From Pseudanabaena galeata CCNP1313 (GTDB taxonomy: Bacteria > Cyanobacteriota > Cyanobacteriia > Pseudanabaenales > Pseudanabaenaceae): DNA of 64,000 bases. Position numbers and translations under genes: made by a program. Location of the stretch: NCBI RefSeq assembly GCF_029910235.1, contig NZ_CP112874.1, forward strand, positions 4,640,501 to 4,704,500, in the 5' to 3' direction. Of this stretch, positions 25,025-35,269 are shown piece by piece. Under the pieces are notes generated by a model. The model was given only the letters and a program-made list of their open reading frames with translations. It was not told where the DNA came from and ran no database searches. Every line of letters begins with the position of its first letter. The stretch's first letter is position 1.

Positions 25025-28000
25025 ATGTTCACTTCTGTGCCACCGATCGCAACACTATCTGGTAGACGTATCATTCCCGAAAATCTACAGGGTCGGGTCT
25101 TAATGAAGTTGGTCTATGTAGTGCTTGAACCTCAATATCAGAGCGCTATGTCGGCGGCTGTAAAGTCAATCAACAAAAACAATCCTCATCTGGCGATCGA
25201 GGTAAATGGTTATTTAATCGAAGAGCTACGTAGTCCAGAAAATTACGAAGCCTTTAAAGAAGATATTGCGGAAGCCGATATTTTTATTGCCTCACTAATT
25301 TTTATAGACGATCTCGCCACGAAGATTGCCCAAGCAGTTGCCCCCCATCGCGATCGCCTATCCGCCTGTGTGGTATTCCCATCGATGCCTGAGGTGATGC
25401 GCCTTAATAAGATGGGTTCATTCAGTATGGAAAATCTGGGGCAGTCGAAAAGTGCGATCGCCCAGTTTATGCGGAAGCGTAAAGAGAAATCAGGTAGTTC
25501 TTTTCAAGACAGTATGCTCAAGGTCGTCCAGACCCTGCCTAAGATTCTTAAATATATGCCGATGGACAAGGCTCAGGATGCTCGCAACTTCATGTTGAGC
25601 TTTCAATATTGGCTAGGGGGATCAACGGAAAACCTTGAAAATTTCTTGTTGATGCTTGCCCAAAATTATCTGCCGACGGTCAAAGCGCGAGCAAAAGAAA
25701 ATGGTTCCGCACCTTTACAAATTAAAGATCCTGTCAATTACTTAGACATGGGACTGTGGCATCCCCTTGCTCCCAAGATGTTTGAGACTACTACCGACTA
25801 TTTAAACTGGTTTAACTCACGTACAGATATTCCTGAAGAAATGAAAGATCCCCTCGCGCCATGTGTGGGGCTTCTCATGGCAAGAACTCACCTTGTCACA
25901 GGCGATGACGCGCATTATGTGGCGATGGTACAAGAACTGGAGTCTCTTGGAGCAAGGGTGATTTCCGTATTTAATGGGGGCTTAGATTTCTCAAAAGCAG
26001 TTGAAGAATATTTCTATGATCCTAAGCAAAAGGATCGGGCGATCGTCGATAGCGTCGTTTCACTGACTGGTTTTGCATTAGTTGGGGGGCCTGCTAAACA
26101 AGATCATCCCAAAGCGATCGAAGCCCTCGAAAAGCTAAATCGTCCCTACATGGTGGCTTTACCCCTCGTTTTCCAAACTACTGAAGAATGGCAAGATAGC
26201 GATCTCGGATTGCATCCTGTGCAAGTAGCGCTACAGGTTGCGCTACCAGAACTCGATGGCGGACTCGATCCCATTGTGCTTTCGGGGCGCGATAGTATGA
26301 CGGGAAGATCTCATGCGATCGGCGATCGCCTTGAAACCATCGCCAACCGTGCGATCAAATGGGCAAATCTGCGCCGCAAGCCTCGCCACGAGAAGAAACT
26401 AGCTATCACCATTTTCAGCTTTCCACCTGATAAGGGAAATATTGGCACGGCCGCTTACTTAGATGTATTCTCTTCCATTCACAAAGTTGCCGAAGCTCTT
26501 GGCAACAATGGCTATGATGTGCAAGGCTTGCCCAAGACATCCCACGATATGATGTCAGAAATTCTGCATAATCCTGAAGCCATGGTTGGCAGTCCTGAAC
26601 TGAATGTTGCTTACAAGATGTCTGTGCCTGAGTATGAAGCCCATACTCCCTACGTCGATCGCATTATCGAGCAATGGGGAGCCGCCCCCGGACATCTCAA
26701 TTCTGATGGTCAGAATCTGCTGATTTACGGTAAGCAATATGGAAACATCTTTGTAGGCGTACAGCCTACCTTTGGTTATGAAGGTGACCCCATGCGCTTG
26801 CTCTTTAGCAAATCCGCGTCACCCCACCACGGGTTTGTTGCTTACTATACCTATCTGAACCATATCTGGGGAGCCGATGCAGTCCTCCACTTCGGTACTC
26901 ACGGTTCAATGGAATTCATGCCAGGTAAACAGGTGGGAATGTCGGGCGAATGTTTCCCTGATAGCTTGATTGGAGCTTTGCCGAATATCTATTATTACGC
27001 CGTTAACAATCCATCGGAAGCCACGATCGCTAAACGTCGCGGTTATGCCACGATTATCAGCTATATCACTCCTGCGCCCGAAAATGCAGGCTTGAGCCGT
27101 AACTTGCAAGAATTGAGTGAACTGATTGCGTCTTACAAGGATCTGCGCCTCGGTGGTCGTGGTGTGCAAATTACCAATACGATCATGGACAAGGTACGCT
27201 TGGTCAATCTAGATAAGGATGTGCAGCTTCCTGACCAAGATGCCAAGGAAATGTCCCTTGAAGAGCGCGATAACGTCATCGGTCAGGTTTATAACAAGCT
27301 GATGGAAATCGAGTCTCGCGTTCTGCCCTGTGGCTTGCACGTTGTTGGCGAACCTCCAAAGGTTGAAGATGTCACCGATGTATTGACAAGCATTGCCAGC
27401 TTCGATCGCCCCGAAGACAACATGAAGTCTTTACTTCGGATCATGTGTGAATGTATTGGACGCGATATCGAACAGCTATACAAATCCAGTGACAAAGGTA
27501 TTTACGCCGATGTGGAACTTTTGGCTAACATTCGCGCGATCGCCAATAAATCCGTAGGTGCATTGGTCAAAGCGAAGGCTGATGACGATGGCAGAGTTTC
27601 TAAACTCTCAGTGCTGAACTTCTTTAGAATGGGTAAAACCGAGCCTTGGATTGAAGTTTTCCAAGAGAATGGCTATCCCAATATCAATAAAGATGACATC
27701 AAACCTCTATTTGAGTTTTTAGAGTTCTGTCTCAAACAAATCGTCGCTGATAACGAACTTGGTGGTCTAATTCGCGCCCTCGAAGGTGACTATATTCTGC
27801 CTAGCCCCGGTGGTGACCCCATTCGTAATCCCTTGGTGCTACCTACTGGCAAGAATATGCACGCTCTCGATCCTAACTCGATCCCTACGAGTGCAGCAGT
27901 ACAAGCCGCGAAAACCGTAGTCGATCGCCTCTTAGAACGGCAACGTCAAGATAACAATGGCGTTTATCCCGAAACGATCGCTGTCGTGCTCTGGGGAACT

Positions 28001-29029
28001 GACAACATCAAGACCTATGGCGAATCCCTCGCTCAAGTTCTCTGCATGATCGGCGTGAAGCCCATGCCCGATGCCCTAGGTCGCATCAATCGGTTGGAAC
28101 TAACTCCTCTCGCAGAACTAGGCAGACCTCGCGTTGATGTGGTTGTTAACTGCTCTGGCGTATTCCGTGATTTGTTTGTGAATCAAATGGACTTAATCGA
28201 TCGCGCTGTGCGTATGGCAGCCGAAGCCGATGAGCCTTTGGAAATGAACTTTGTCCGCAAACACGCGATCGCCCAAGCCGAAGAGTTTGGTTTAACCATC
28301 AGTCAAGCCGCAACTCGCGTCTTCAGTAACTCATCGGGTTCCTATTCCTCTAACGTCAACCTTGCTGTGGAAAACAGCACATGGGAAAACGAAGAAGAAT
28401 TGCAGCAGATGTACTTATCGCGCAAGTCCTTCGCCTTTGGTGCGAATGTCAGCAACACTCAACAGCGTCAGCTTTACGAAGCCTCACTGAAGACCGTTGA
28501 CATGACCTTCCAAAACTTGGACTCGTCAGAAATCAGTCTCACCGATGTATCTCACTACTTCGACTCTGACCCCACCAAGCTCGTTGGCAGTCTCCGCAAA
28601 GATGGCAAAAAACCAGCTTCCTTTGTCGCTGACACCACTACTGCAAACGCTCAAGTCCGCACTCTGACCGAGACAGTTCGCCTCGATACCCGTACCAAGA
28701 TTCTCAATCCCAAGTGGTATGAGGGAATGCTCAAGAGTGGTTACGAAGGTGTGCGCGAAATCTCGAAGCGCCTTGTCAACACAATGGGCTGGTCAGCAAC
28801 GGCTGGCGCAGTGGATAACTGGGTTTACGAAGATGTCAATGATGTCTATGTGAACGATAAAGAGATGTGCGATCGGCTCAAAAATCTCAATCCCAATTCG
28901 TTCCGTAAGATTGTTGGTACTCTTCTAGAAGTCAATGGTCGCGGCTATTGGGAAACCAGTGAAGAGAATCTGGATAGATTGCGTGAGCTATATCAAGAAC
29001 TCGAAGACCGCATTGAAGGTGTAGAGTAA
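25025..29029 (+). CDS. chlH: Magnesium chelatase subunit H
   Basis: A 1334-residue protein, the normal length of ChlH. It binds protoporphyrin IX and, with ChlI and ChlD, inserts magnesium, the first committed step of chlorophyll synthesis. Recognisable cobaltochelatase/ChlH blocks include [75 protein letters not shown] and [17 protein letters not shown]. The ATG at 25025 has a good ribosome site (AAGGAGA). No frameshift. Gun4, ChlI and ChlD are not nearby, as usual in cyanobacteria. Confidence 0.97.
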   Translation: MFTSVPPIATLSGRRIIPENLQGRVLMKLVYVVLEPQYQSAMSAAVKSINKNNPHLAIEVNGYLIEELRSPENYEAFKEDIAEADIFIASLIFIDDLATKIAQAVAPHRDRLSACVVFPSMPEVMRLNKMGSFSMENLGQSKSAIAQFMRKRKEKSGSSFQDSMLKVVQTLPKILKYMPMDKAQDARNFMLSFQYWLGGSTENLENFLLMLAQNYLPTVKARAKENGSAPLQIKDPVNYLDMGLWHPLAPKMFETTTDYLNWFNSRTDIPEEMKDPLAPCVGLLMARTHLVTGDDAHYVAMVQELESLGARVISVFNGGLDFSKAVEEYFYDPKQKDRAIVDSVVSLTGFALVGGPAKQDHPKAIEALEKLNRPYMVALPLVFQTTEEWQDSDLGLHPVQVALQVALPELDGGLDPIVLSGRDSMTGRSHAIGDRLETIANRAIKWANLRRKPRHEKKLAITIFSFPPDKGNIGTAAYLDVFSSIHKVAEALGNNGYDVQGLPKTSHDMMSEILHNPEAMVGSPELNVAYKMSVPEYEAHTPYVDRIIEQWGAAPGHLNSDGQNLLIYGKQYGNIFVGVQPTFGYEGDPMRLLFSKSASPHHGFVAYYTYLNHIWGADAVLHFGTHGSMEFMPGKQVGMSGECFPDSLIGALPNIYYYAVNNPSEATIAKRRGYATIISYITPAPENAGLSRNLQELSELIASYKDLRLGGRGVQITNTIMDKVRLVNLDKDVQLPDQDAKEMSLEERDNVIGQVYNKLMEIESRVLPCGLHVVGEPPKVEDVTDVLTSIASFDRPEDNMKSLLRIMCECIGRDIEQLYKSSDKGIYADVELLANIRAIANKSVGALVKAKADDDGRVSKLSVLNFFRMGKTEPWIEVFQENGYPNINKDDIKPLFEFLEFCLKQIVADNELGGLIRALEGDYILPSPGGDPIRNPLVLPTGKNMHALDPNSIPTSAAVQAAKTVVDRLLERQRQDNNGVYPETIAVVLWGTDNIKTYGESLAQVLCMIGVKPMPDALGRINRLELTPLAELGRPRVDVVVNCSGVFRDLFVNQMDLIDRAVRMAAEADEPLEMNFVRKHAIAQAEEFGLTISQAATRVFSNSSGSYSSNVNLAVENSTWENEEELQQMYLSRKSFAFGANVSNTQQRQLYEASLKTVDMTFQNLDSSEISLTDVSHYFDSDPTKLVGSLRKDGKKPASFVADTTTANAQVRTLTETVRLDTRTKILNPKWYEGMLKSGYEGVREISKRLVNTMGWSATAGAVDNWVYEDVNDVYVNDKEMCDRLKNLNPNSFRKIVGTLLEVNGRGYWETSEENLDRLRELYQELEDRIEGVE

Positions 29030-29036
29030 AATAAAA

Positions 29037-29058
29037 AAGGGCGGCTTGTGCCGCCCTA
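29037..29058 (+). terminator. Intrinsic terminator after chlH
   Basis: AAGGGCGGC TTGT GCCGCCCTATTCTTT, 8 bp after the stop. Confidence 0.75.
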
Positions 29059-29075
29059 TTCTTTAGGCTACAAAT

Positions 29076-29273
29076 ATGAACTACCGAAATTACATCACGA
29101 TTGAGCCAAATAAGCGAGGTGGTAAGCCTTGTGTGCGTGGTTTGCGAATTACGGTTTATGAAGTTCTTGAATATCTAGCTTCTGATATGACCGAAGCAGA
29201 GATACTTGAGGATTTTCCTGATCTAACGCGAGAAGATTTTAAAGCCTGTATTGCATACGCGGCAGCAGGATAG
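29076..29273 (+). CDS. DUF433 antitoxin-like protein, orphan
   Basis: A 65-residue DUF433 protein: YITIEPNKRGGKPCVRGLRITVYEVLEYLASDMTEAEILEDFPDLTREDFKACIAYAAAG. The central part is a helix-turn-helix-like fold. In the family it is usually the antitoxin of a PIN-like (DUF5615) toxin encoded directly downstream; here the next gene is a convergent RelE toxin only 5 bp away, so the toxin is missing. The C-terminus is also slightly short of the usual length. Probably a leftover of a TA module, possibly still a regulator. Confidence 0.85.
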   Translation: MNYRNYITIEPNKRGGKPCVRGLRITVYEVLEYLASDMTEAEILEDFPDLTREDFKACIAYAAAG

Positions 29274-29278
29274 TTAGT

Positions 29279-29548
29279 TTATGGGAAATAGCGATAAATT
29301 TCTTTGCGATGCAGAACTCTACAAAATGTAACGGTTTCGCCTTCAAAGATCACACCAATTCGATAATCTCCTACTTTGATTCGATACGCATTTTCATACC
29401 CCTGTAGCTTTTTGACATTTTTGATATCTGCCAACCCAGAAAGTTTGGGAATCTCCTCAAATACAAGAGTGTTTATGGGTTTGAAGTAAGGTGTACTTCT
29501 GAGCGCTTTAAGTTCTTTAAGAAAGCTAGGAAGATAATTGACATTCAT
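29279..29548 (-). CDS. RelE/ParE-family toxin
   Basis: An 89-residue toxin of the RelE/ParE superfamily: KELKALRSTPYFKPINTLV, KKLQGYENAYRIKVGDYRIGVIFEG and VLHRKEIYRYFP, with the conserved Arg and aromatic residues of the RelE core. Such toxins cleave ribosome-bound mRNA, or, in the ParE branch, poison gyrase. The gene overlaps its antitoxin gene by 4 bp (29545-29548), so translation is coupled. Confidence 0.88.
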   Translation of the reverse strand: MNVNYLPSFLKELKALRSTPYFKPINTLVFEEIPKLSGLADIKNVKKLQGYENAYRIKVGDYRIGVIFEGETVTFCRVLHRKEIYRYFP

Positions 29549-29805
29549 GCTCTTTCCATTTCGGCAAGCGCTTCTTGGAGACTAAGAGGCTTTTCATCCT
29601 TGACTTCTAGCATGGCATGGACAAGCCCTAAATCTTCAATGGCTTCGACAATTGCAGGATCTTGAGAATGGCTTTCTGATTCTGGCGTAACGCTTTCACG
29701 AAACAAACGAATGATCTGCAAAAGGTTTGACCAATATTGCTCAGGAATTTTGTCTAGCTCATTGGCTAATTCTTCTGCAAATATAGTTGGGCTATTAGTT
29801 GTCAT
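29545..29805 (-). CDS. Antitoxin of the RelE/ParE pair
   Basis: An 86-residue acidic protein (EELANELDKIPEQYWSNLLQIIRLFRE... LSLQEALAEMERA) encoded directly upstream of and overlapping the toxin. The C-terminal LxEALAEMER tail resembles toxin-wrapping tails of cyanobacterial antitoxins. Called by position and style rather than by a firm family match; it probably represses its own promoter together with the toxin. Confidence 0.75.
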   Translation of the reverse strand: MTTNSPTIFAEELANELDKIPEQYWSNLLQIIRLFRESVTPESESHSQDPAIVEAIEDLGLVHAMLEVKDEKPLSLQEALAEMERA

Positions 29806-29847
29806 CTTTTTCCTTCTTTAACTAGACTTAAACATTAATCTATTCTT

Positions 29848-31311
29848 TTACCAACTGGAATCTCGCAAAGATAGATCGTATCTTAAATTTAAATTAGGAT
29901 TATCTAATGTCGGAAATGAGCCAGTCACTCTATCAATGTAATGACCTTCATAACCAAGTCTCCATAGTAAAACGTCATCAATCCATTGGATGGCTTGCAT
30001 TATTGCGCGATAACGATCTTCTAAAGTTATTTCGCTAACTTGCGGATGTACAGCATCATTACGAACTGACAAAAAATCTTGTACGAAATCTATATCAAAA
30101 TAACCCCTACTTTTTGTTAAGCCTATACGTTCAAGCATTAGTCTCAATCTTTTACCAGTAGTAGAAATATGTTCCTGTCCTGCTCTACGTCCAAGATTCC
30201 AAGCAGTTTTAGCTATATCAGTACGTCTAATATCGAATAACAATTCGCATCTTGCTTTTGTAGTTAAATTATTCTCATCTTCCACTAGAATAGCATAACT
30301 TAATCGCTCTAATGCTGTTCCAGTAGCACTAGCTGCTAATTCCCAGTTATCGCTACTTGTTGCCTGAAAGTATTGCACTAGAACAAAATAAAAAGTCTCT
30401 CTCCAAAATGGTTGAGCAAGCATTTTTTCAAAGCTGTCAAAGCAGCTAATGAAAACTGCTAAATCACTGTCTTCTGTTAGCCAGCTTTTCCCTAGCTTTT
30501 CAAGAGATGTAAACTGAGACGCAGTGCTTATAAGTGAAGACGTAGTGTCAGTTGAGATAAATGATTTGCTTTTGAGATCATTTTCGTCTGATTCATATCT
30601 GGTATATTTCTCACCTTCAATAAAGACAGGTGCTATAAATCCTCCATTAGCATAGGAAAGAAGTAAGCCAAGATTTCTAAGTACTTCTTCGGCTTCATTG
30701 ATGCTAATGTTTGTAAGTGATTCAGGTAGTTCTTCAGCCTCCTCAGTTTCTTTTAACTGAAAAAGAGTCCCTACCCCTGTTAAATATGTACCAACATTAT
30801 CTTCTCTCATATCAAGCCATTTACAAGCTTGCTCACCTATTTCTAGATTGATAGCCCATTTAGAATTCAAAGGAATTCCCTTTAGAACGCCACCATTACA
30901 ATCTTCTTGAAGACTGTGACAGTGAAAAATCCTTTGAAATCTTGTGTTAGTTAAACAAAAGTTAAATTTATGTGATAGAGTCTCTGGATCATCTAAATCT
31001 AAATAGGTTCTTAAAGCTGTTCCTTTAGCAATGGAAGAAATATCTGCGCCACGACTAATTTCTCCTAATTTAAGAAGTTCAACTTGTATTAGATGTCCTA
31101 AAAAGAAGTTTTCTAATAGACTTTCACTAGCAAAAACAGCATGAAATTGAGGCACTTCCATACCCAATATTTCAAAATCCCATAATATTCGAGGTATTGG
31201 ATAAATTTGTAGCTCCACCAAAAGCCGTCCCACCAAGTCATCGATTTCCGCAAAATTATTATAAATAACTAATTTTTTAGCAAGAATAAGGTTCTCTTTT
31301 TTTGAAATCAT
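29848..31311 (-). CDS. Uncharacterised 487-aa protein with HEPN-like motif
   Basis: The first 280 residues have no motif I can name; they are mixed alpha/beta (ILWDFEILGMEVPQFHAVFASESLLENFF). The C-terminal third is helical and carries SVRNDAVHPQVS, an R-x4-H signature of HEPN ribonuclease-type domains, in the setting of helices seen in ApeA-like or abortive-infection proteins. It lies between two TA modules, 42 bp upstream of the RelE antitoxin. Its A/T-rich codon use differs from nearby housekeeping genes, which hints at transfer. Defence role is inferred from motif and company only. Confidence 0.6.
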   Translation of the reverse strand: MISKKENLILAKKLVIYNNFAEIDDLVGRLLVELQIYPIPRILWDFEILGMEVPQFHAVFASESLLENFFLGHLIQVELLKLGEISRGADISSIAKGTALRTYLDLDDPETLSHKFNFCLTNTRFQRIFHCHSLQEDCNGGVLKGIPLNSKWAINLEIGEQACKWLDMREDNVGTYLTGVGTLFQLKETEEAEELPESLTNISINEAEEVLRNLGLLLSYANGGFIAPVFIEGEKYTRYESDENDLKSKSFISTDTTSSLISTASQFTSLEKLGKSWLTEDSDLAVFISCFDSFEKMLAQPFWRETFYFVLVQYFQATSSDNWELAASATGTALERLSYAILVEDENNLTTKARCELLFDIRRTDIAKTAWNLGRRAGQEHISTTGKRLRLMLERIGLTKSRGYFDIDFVQDFLSVRNDAVHPQVSEITLEDRYRAIMQAIQWIDDVLLWRLGYEGHYIDRVTGSFPTLDNPNLNLRYDLSLRDSSW

Positions 31312-31419
31312 AATGAATTATTCGGATTGTTAAATATTTATGATGAGGATTTATGGGTTGTATATGGTTTAACTAATTCAATAAAACACATTTCCCACAA
31401 ATCATTTTAGAATATCTGT

Positions 31420-31770
31420 ATGAGTTTTCGGGCGATCCCACTTTTGGTTTGAAAATAGTTGATCGCAGTTTATGGGTGATGAAGTGGGATCTCTGTTTGG
31501 CTTGAAGAAATAGGCGATCTGGTTTTATGGGTGGTTAGGGGCGATCGCTGTTTGATTTAAGGGAATAGGCGATCGGGTTTTGTGGGTGGTGAAGAGCGAT
31601 CGCTGTTTGATGTGGAGAATAGGTGATCGGTTTTGTGGATGATGAGTGGCGATCGTTGTTTGGTTTGGGTGAATAGGCGATCGGGTTTGTGGGTGATGAG
31701 GGGCGATCGCTGTTTGATGTGGAGATTTAGGCGATCGGGTTTATGGGTGGTGTAGTAGGGTGAGCGCAAA
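31420..31770. repeat. Tandem array of ~58-bp HIP1-bearing repeats
   Basis: About six degenerate units of the type GCGATCGCTGTTTGAT + AGGCGATCGGGTTT + TGTGGGTGATGA. Each carries one or two HIP1-like cores. One more unit lies at 32395-32480, on the other side of the BrnT/BrnA pair. Between 31312 and 31419 nothing is seen. Confidence 0.85.
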
Positions 31771-31777
31771 AATATAA

Positions 31778-32065
31778 TTAAACAACCTCACTCAAAGCGT
31801 CACGAATCACATCATCACTTACACCGTGACGCTTTAAACTCTCAATAAATATAGAAACAGAGTCTCCATCCAGCCGCTCAAGATCAGCACGAAGCCCCTG
31901 CCCAATATAAGCACGAACTAAAGGCTGATATCCAGAAAATCCTAACAATGGCGCAACTTTTTTCAAATCATCGATAACATCCTCAGGAATACGGATTGTC
32001 ACCGTTGCCATCGGACGATTTCGATCCAATCGTTTTTTTAGAACTTCAGTTTTCATAATATTCAT
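31778..32065 (-). CDS. brnA: BrnA-like ribbon-helix-helix antitoxin
   Basis: A 95-residue antitoxin. RPMATVTIRIPEDVIDDLKKVAPLLGFSGYQPLVRAYIGQGLRADL is the BrnA/CopG-type DNA-binding and dimer region. The start may be the first ATG (32065) or MKTEV nine bases later. It overlaps the upstream BrnT toxin gene by 20 bp, the toxin-first order that marks this family. The pair is expected to bind its own promoter. Confidence 0.85.
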   Translation of the reverse strand: MNIMKTEVLKKRLDRNRPMATVTIRIPEDVIDDLKKVAPLLGFSGYQPLVRAYIGQGLRADLERLDGDSVSIFIESLKRHGVSDDVIRDALSEVV

Positions 32066-32342
32066 ACTCCTTGCGTGTTGCCTTTCTTGCAGAAATAATC
32101 CGAATCAAATCTTTCTCCCTTTCAACATAAACAACGTAAAGAAGATTCCATCGTTTATCTAAACCAATCACAGCATCTCGTTCCTCATCATTACGACTTG
32201 CATCAACTACTACTAAAAATGGATCAAAAAATGCTTCAGTAGCTTGCTGGAATGTCACACCATCATGATTAATAGGATTAATTCGAGCCTTCTCCTCATT
32301 CCAAACAAATTTAATCCCGTTCAGCACAAAATAAACATCCAT
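32046..32342 (-). CDS. brnT: BrnT-family ribonuclease toxin
   Basis: About 98 residues. FVWNEEKARINPINHDGVTFQQATEAFFDP and ISARKATRKEYEYYE are the two BrnT signatures (strand-loop with a catalytic His/Arg set). BrnT is a RelE-like ribosome-independent ribonuclease. The frame is open to a TTG at 32360; I prefer the ATG at 32342. Directly followed by brnA, with both genes lying between units of the HIP1 tandem repeat. Confidence 0.87.
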   Translation of the reverse strand: MDVYFVLNGIKFVWNEEKARINPINHDGVTFQQATEAFFDPFLVVVDASRNDEERDAVIGLDKRWNLLYVVYVEREKDLIRIISARKATRKEYEYYEN

Positions 32343-32394
32343 ACCGTATATTTTAGCCAAAGCGTATTTACGTTGTCAATACAAATTTATCCCA

Positions 32395-32480
32395 AAATTT
32401 TGTGCTGGGAGCGATCGCTGTTTGATGTTGAGATTTAGGCGATTGGGTTTTGTGGGTGATGAAGGGGGCGATCAGTTATA
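32395..32480. repeat. Detached unit of the HIP1-bearing tandem repeat
   Basis: GAGCGATCGCTGTTTGATGT ... TTTTGTGGGTGATGAAGGG, matching the array at 31420-31770. Thus the BrnT/BrnA module is bracketed by the same repeat. Confidence 0.75.
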
Positions 32481-32514
32481 ATTATGACCAATCCAGTAAG
32501 TTATATTGGCTGCT

Positions 32515-32721
32515 ATGACTAACGCATTACAATACATCTGTGATTCAGAAGGAAAAACAGTATCGGTAGTTGTCCCGATCGCCTTTTGGCGAGAACTAAT
32601 GGCAGAAAGAGAAACCACCTATTTACTCAGCAGTCCAACTATGAAAAAAAGACTACTTTCAGCCAGAAAACGTCAAGATGGAATCTCTTTAGAATCAGTC
32701 TGTGAAAAACTTGGAATTTGA
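32515..32721 (+). CDS. Antitoxin of the YoeB-type pair
   Basis: A 68-residue protein (ATG at 32515, preceded by a possible TTG start). ICDSEGKTVSVVVPIAFWRELMAERETTYLLSS resembles the Phd/YefM-like DNA-binding fold, with a C-terminal toxin-binding tail. It overlaps the toxin start by 20 bp. Assigned mainly by partner and size. Confidence 0.75.
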   Translation: MTNALQYICDSEGKTVSVVVPIAFWRELMAERETTYLLSSPTMKKRLLSARKRQDGISLESVCEKLGI

Positions 32722-32959
32722 TACAGATGCTTTTGAAGACTTAGCTTGGTGGATTGAAAATGATCGTAAAAAAGCTTTAAAAATCGTTAAACTGATCCGT
32801 GAAGTCCAACGGAATCCATTTGAAGGCACAGGACAACCTGAAGCGTTAAAACACGATCTATCTGGTTGCTGGTCACGCCGTATCGATCAAGAACATCATC
32901 TAATTTATGAAGTCCTAGACGATAAAATCAGAATTCTTGCCTGTCGCTTTCACTACTAA
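32702..32959 (+). CDS. Txe/YoeB-family toxin
   Basis: An 85-residue toxin with a GTG start inside the antitoxin gene. The signature GTGQPEALKHDLSGCWSRRIDQEHHLIYEV is near-diagnostic for Txe/YoeB, including the catalytic Glu/His/Arg positions, and the protein ends LACRFHY. YoeB cleaves mRNA at the ribosomal A site. This module is intact. Confidence 0.93.
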   Translation: MKNLEFDTDAFEDLAWWIENDRKKALKIVKLIREVQRNPFEGTGQPEALKHDLSGCWSRRIDQEHHLIYEVLDDKIRILACRFHY

Positions 32960-33049
32960 ATTAACGTCAGTTCGATGAATTTTGATAGCTGTAGTCCTTG
33001 CCTAATAAAGATTACAAGGAATTATGTTTTATAAAAGTGTGCAAACCTG

Positions 33050-33143
33050 TTGAGAATGGAGTCAATAAATCATTGAAAGCGCGGCAAAGCAACGCTTTCA
33101 ATGATTTATTGGTTTGGGTTTGAGCGCAAAGCGCTCTATGACA
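33050..33143. repeat. Hairpin element family A, copy 5
   Basis: Stem 33063-33111 around AAA (one mismatched pair), followed by GGTTTGGGTTTGAGCGCAAA. Upstream, TAACGTCAGTTCGATGA (32964) is a fragment of the family-C end. Confidence 0.75.
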
Positions 33144-33152
33144 CTAAAACGC

Positions 33153-35039
33153 TCATTGTCGATAGCGTTCAATCAAGTTTGGTAAATGGTCAAACCCATC
33201 CACTCCAATTAGAGCGATCAAATGCGATCGCTGCTGTTGCAATAGATTCGAGAAACTCTCAGCGCCTATCTTTCCTTGTAAGATCACCACCAAAGCTGCT
33301 GACTGTTGCCATGCTTTACTGCCACGTTGCTCTAGTAGATACATTCCCAAGCAAGCGTGATAGACCGCCAATTCTAATAGATTAAGTTGATAGAGAGCTT
33401 CACCAAGATAGGCATGACTGAGTGCTTGTAAATCGCGATCGCCGATTTGTTGAGTTAAGGCTAAACCCTTCTCTAAAGCGATCTGCGCTTGACTGGGCTG
33501 CTCGATCGCAATATAAGCAGTCCCCAATCCCACCCAACAAAGCGCTTGATTTTGGAGATCATTCAATTTCTCTGACAGCTTTTGTCCGCGTTCCAAATGA
33601 TTGATTGGAGTCTCCAGTTCTTCAGGCGTAATTAATTCCTGTTGCCTTGCAATCATCACTTCGCTATAGCCCAAATTAGCCAAAGCATTTGCCTCACCTT
33701 GGCGATCGCCATTTTGTCTTGCTAGAATCACAGCTCGCTGAGCTTGGGACTCACTAGTGCTGAAATCCTTTTGAATAAGACTAATCCGACTGAGGTGATT
33801 GAGATTCGCGATTTCGCAACGTTGATCGCCAACTTCACGGGCAAGGTTCACTGCTTCTTGATGGAGAGCGATCGCGTCTCTATGATGCCCCATCCAAGCT
33901 TTTGAATATCCCAAAACCGTGAGAATTCTTGCCTTCTCCTGTGTATTCTCTGCTTCTTTGAGAGGTTGATCGAGATAGTTAATGGTTTCGCGGAAACTTT
34001 CACCCGAAAAAGAGGCAAAGACACCACCATAAAGCGGAAAGTTTTCGCGTTGGGCAAAGGTTCGCAAGGTCTGTAAGCTGATGCGGAAGCAGATCTTCGA
34101 TAGAGATTGGCGATCGCTTGCCGATAGTTGTTGTGAGTTTTGGAAGCCCGTGCTAAGTTCACCCCAAATCATCGCGAAAGCAATAAAAGTAACACCCGTC
34201 ATATGCATCCCTGCTTTGGCATCATAGGGTTGCTGATCGAACCAGCGCACTAAGCCATTTTGCAAATATCTTAGTAGAATTGATAGTTCTACCCAAGTAC
34301 TAATATCAATGCTTCTCTGAGCCTGTGCGATCGCTGCTGCTGATTGATTACTTGCCTGTCCTGCAAACAGATCACGGGGTAAAGGACTAGTAATTTGTTG
34401 CGCCCAACTATGCCAAGGTCCACTGATCTTAGAGCGTTCAAATCCCACCTGTCTTTGTGGTTCGTATAGCCAACTAACTAGCGAACCTTCCAATAAATCA
34501 AAATCTGCTAATCCACTAGTCAGCCCGATCGCAAACTGACGTAATGTAAATGCTTCCGAATCATCGGGAAGAGTGTCGGCAGATTTTTGCAGTAATTGTG
34601 TAAGAAGCTGAATATGTTGACGTTCAAAAACAGGCGTATGATTTGGGTCAAGAACTTGAATTAATGTAGCTAGACGCTCTTGAGGTTCAGCACTGAGAAT
34701 AGTTTGTAAGCCTCTAGCACAGGTATCCTGAAGTTGATAATTTTGTTGCCACTGTTCCCATGCATCATGGAGAATTTTCATGGCACGTAGTTTCTGATTT
34801 GCTTTTGCCTGTTTTACTTCATCAGTTTGAGCAGCAAAGTTTGCTTGAAGTAAGTTAGATTGTTCTTCTAAAGCCCGTTCAAATATTTCCCCTGTTCCCG
34901 ACTCTAAACTCTCACTGAGAATGCGATAGACATGTTCCTTTGATAGCAACTTGCCATTTTCGATATTAATAATTATGCGATCGACAAAAATCGTATAACG
35001 TTCAAAAGTTGTGAGTGGTTTACTTGGAGAATCTGACAT
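33153..35039 (-). CDS. Large TPR-repeat protein
   Basis: A 628-residue soluble protein. Residues about 370-600 contain at least five tetratricopeptide-like repeats (for example ILTVLGYSKAWMGHHRDAIALHQEAVNLAREVGD, and ALCWVGLGTAYIAIEQPSQAQIALEKGLALTQQIGD). The N-terminal half is helical with no family I can name. TPRs make protein-protein contacts, so it is probably a scaffold. No membrane segment or signal peptide. It stands alone; its 3' end borders a family-A hairpin. Confidence 0.75.
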   Translation of the reverse strand: MSDSPSKPLTTFERYTIFVDRIIINIENGKLLSKEHVYRILSESLESGTGEIFERALEEQSNLLQANFAAQTDEVKQAKANQKLRAMKILHDAWEQWQQNYQLQDTCARGLQTILSAEPQERLATLIQVLDPNHTPVFERQHIQLLTQLLQKSADTLPDDSEAFTLRQFAIGLTSGLADFDLLEGSLVSWLYEPQRQVGFERSKISGPWHSWAQQITSPLPRDLFAGQASNQSAAAIAQAQRSIDISTWVELSILLRYLQNGLVRWFDQQPYDAKAGMHMTGVTFIAFAMIWGELSTGFQNSQQLSASDRQSLSKICFRISLQTLRTFAQRENFPLYGGVFASFSGESFRETINYLDQPLKEAENTQEKARILTVLGYSKAWMGHHRDAIALHQEAVNLAREVGDQRCEIANLNHLSRISLIQKDFSTSESQAQRAVILARQNGDRQGEANALANLGYSEVMIARQQELITPEELETPINHLERGQKLSEKLNDLQNQALCWVGLGTAYIAIEQPSQAQIALEKGLALTQQIGDRDLQALSHAYLGEALYQLNLLELAVYHACLGMYLLEQRGSKAWQQSAALVVILQGKIGAESFSNLLQQQRSHLIALIGVDGFDHLPNLIERYRQ

Positions 35040-35106
35040 ATTCGTTTTACGAGTATTTAGTATTGATCAGTAATATAGCAATACAAGTTTCGCTTAGAAA
35101 ATCAAA

Positions 35107-35156
35107 ACCCTAAAGAGTGATGGCGGCGCTTCGCGCCGCCATCACTCTTTAGGGTT
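35107..35156. repeat. Hairpin element family B
   Basis: Stem starts ACCCTAAAGAGTGATGG, core GGCGGCGCTTCGCGCCGCC; perfect pairing. Confidence 0.8.
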
Positions 35157-35269
35157 GCTATAAATGCTGTCTAGTGATCACAATCACCATAAACACCTTG
35201 ATTTATCACAAGAGAATATCCCAATAACAGAGAAAGTAGATAGTGGTAATCTGGGTGCATGAAACTATT

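Noticed and set aside
31557-31769. 70-codon minus-strand open frame (HKPDRL repeats)
   Set aside because: It is the translation of the HIP1-bearing tandem DNA repeat; no start signal and no protein family.
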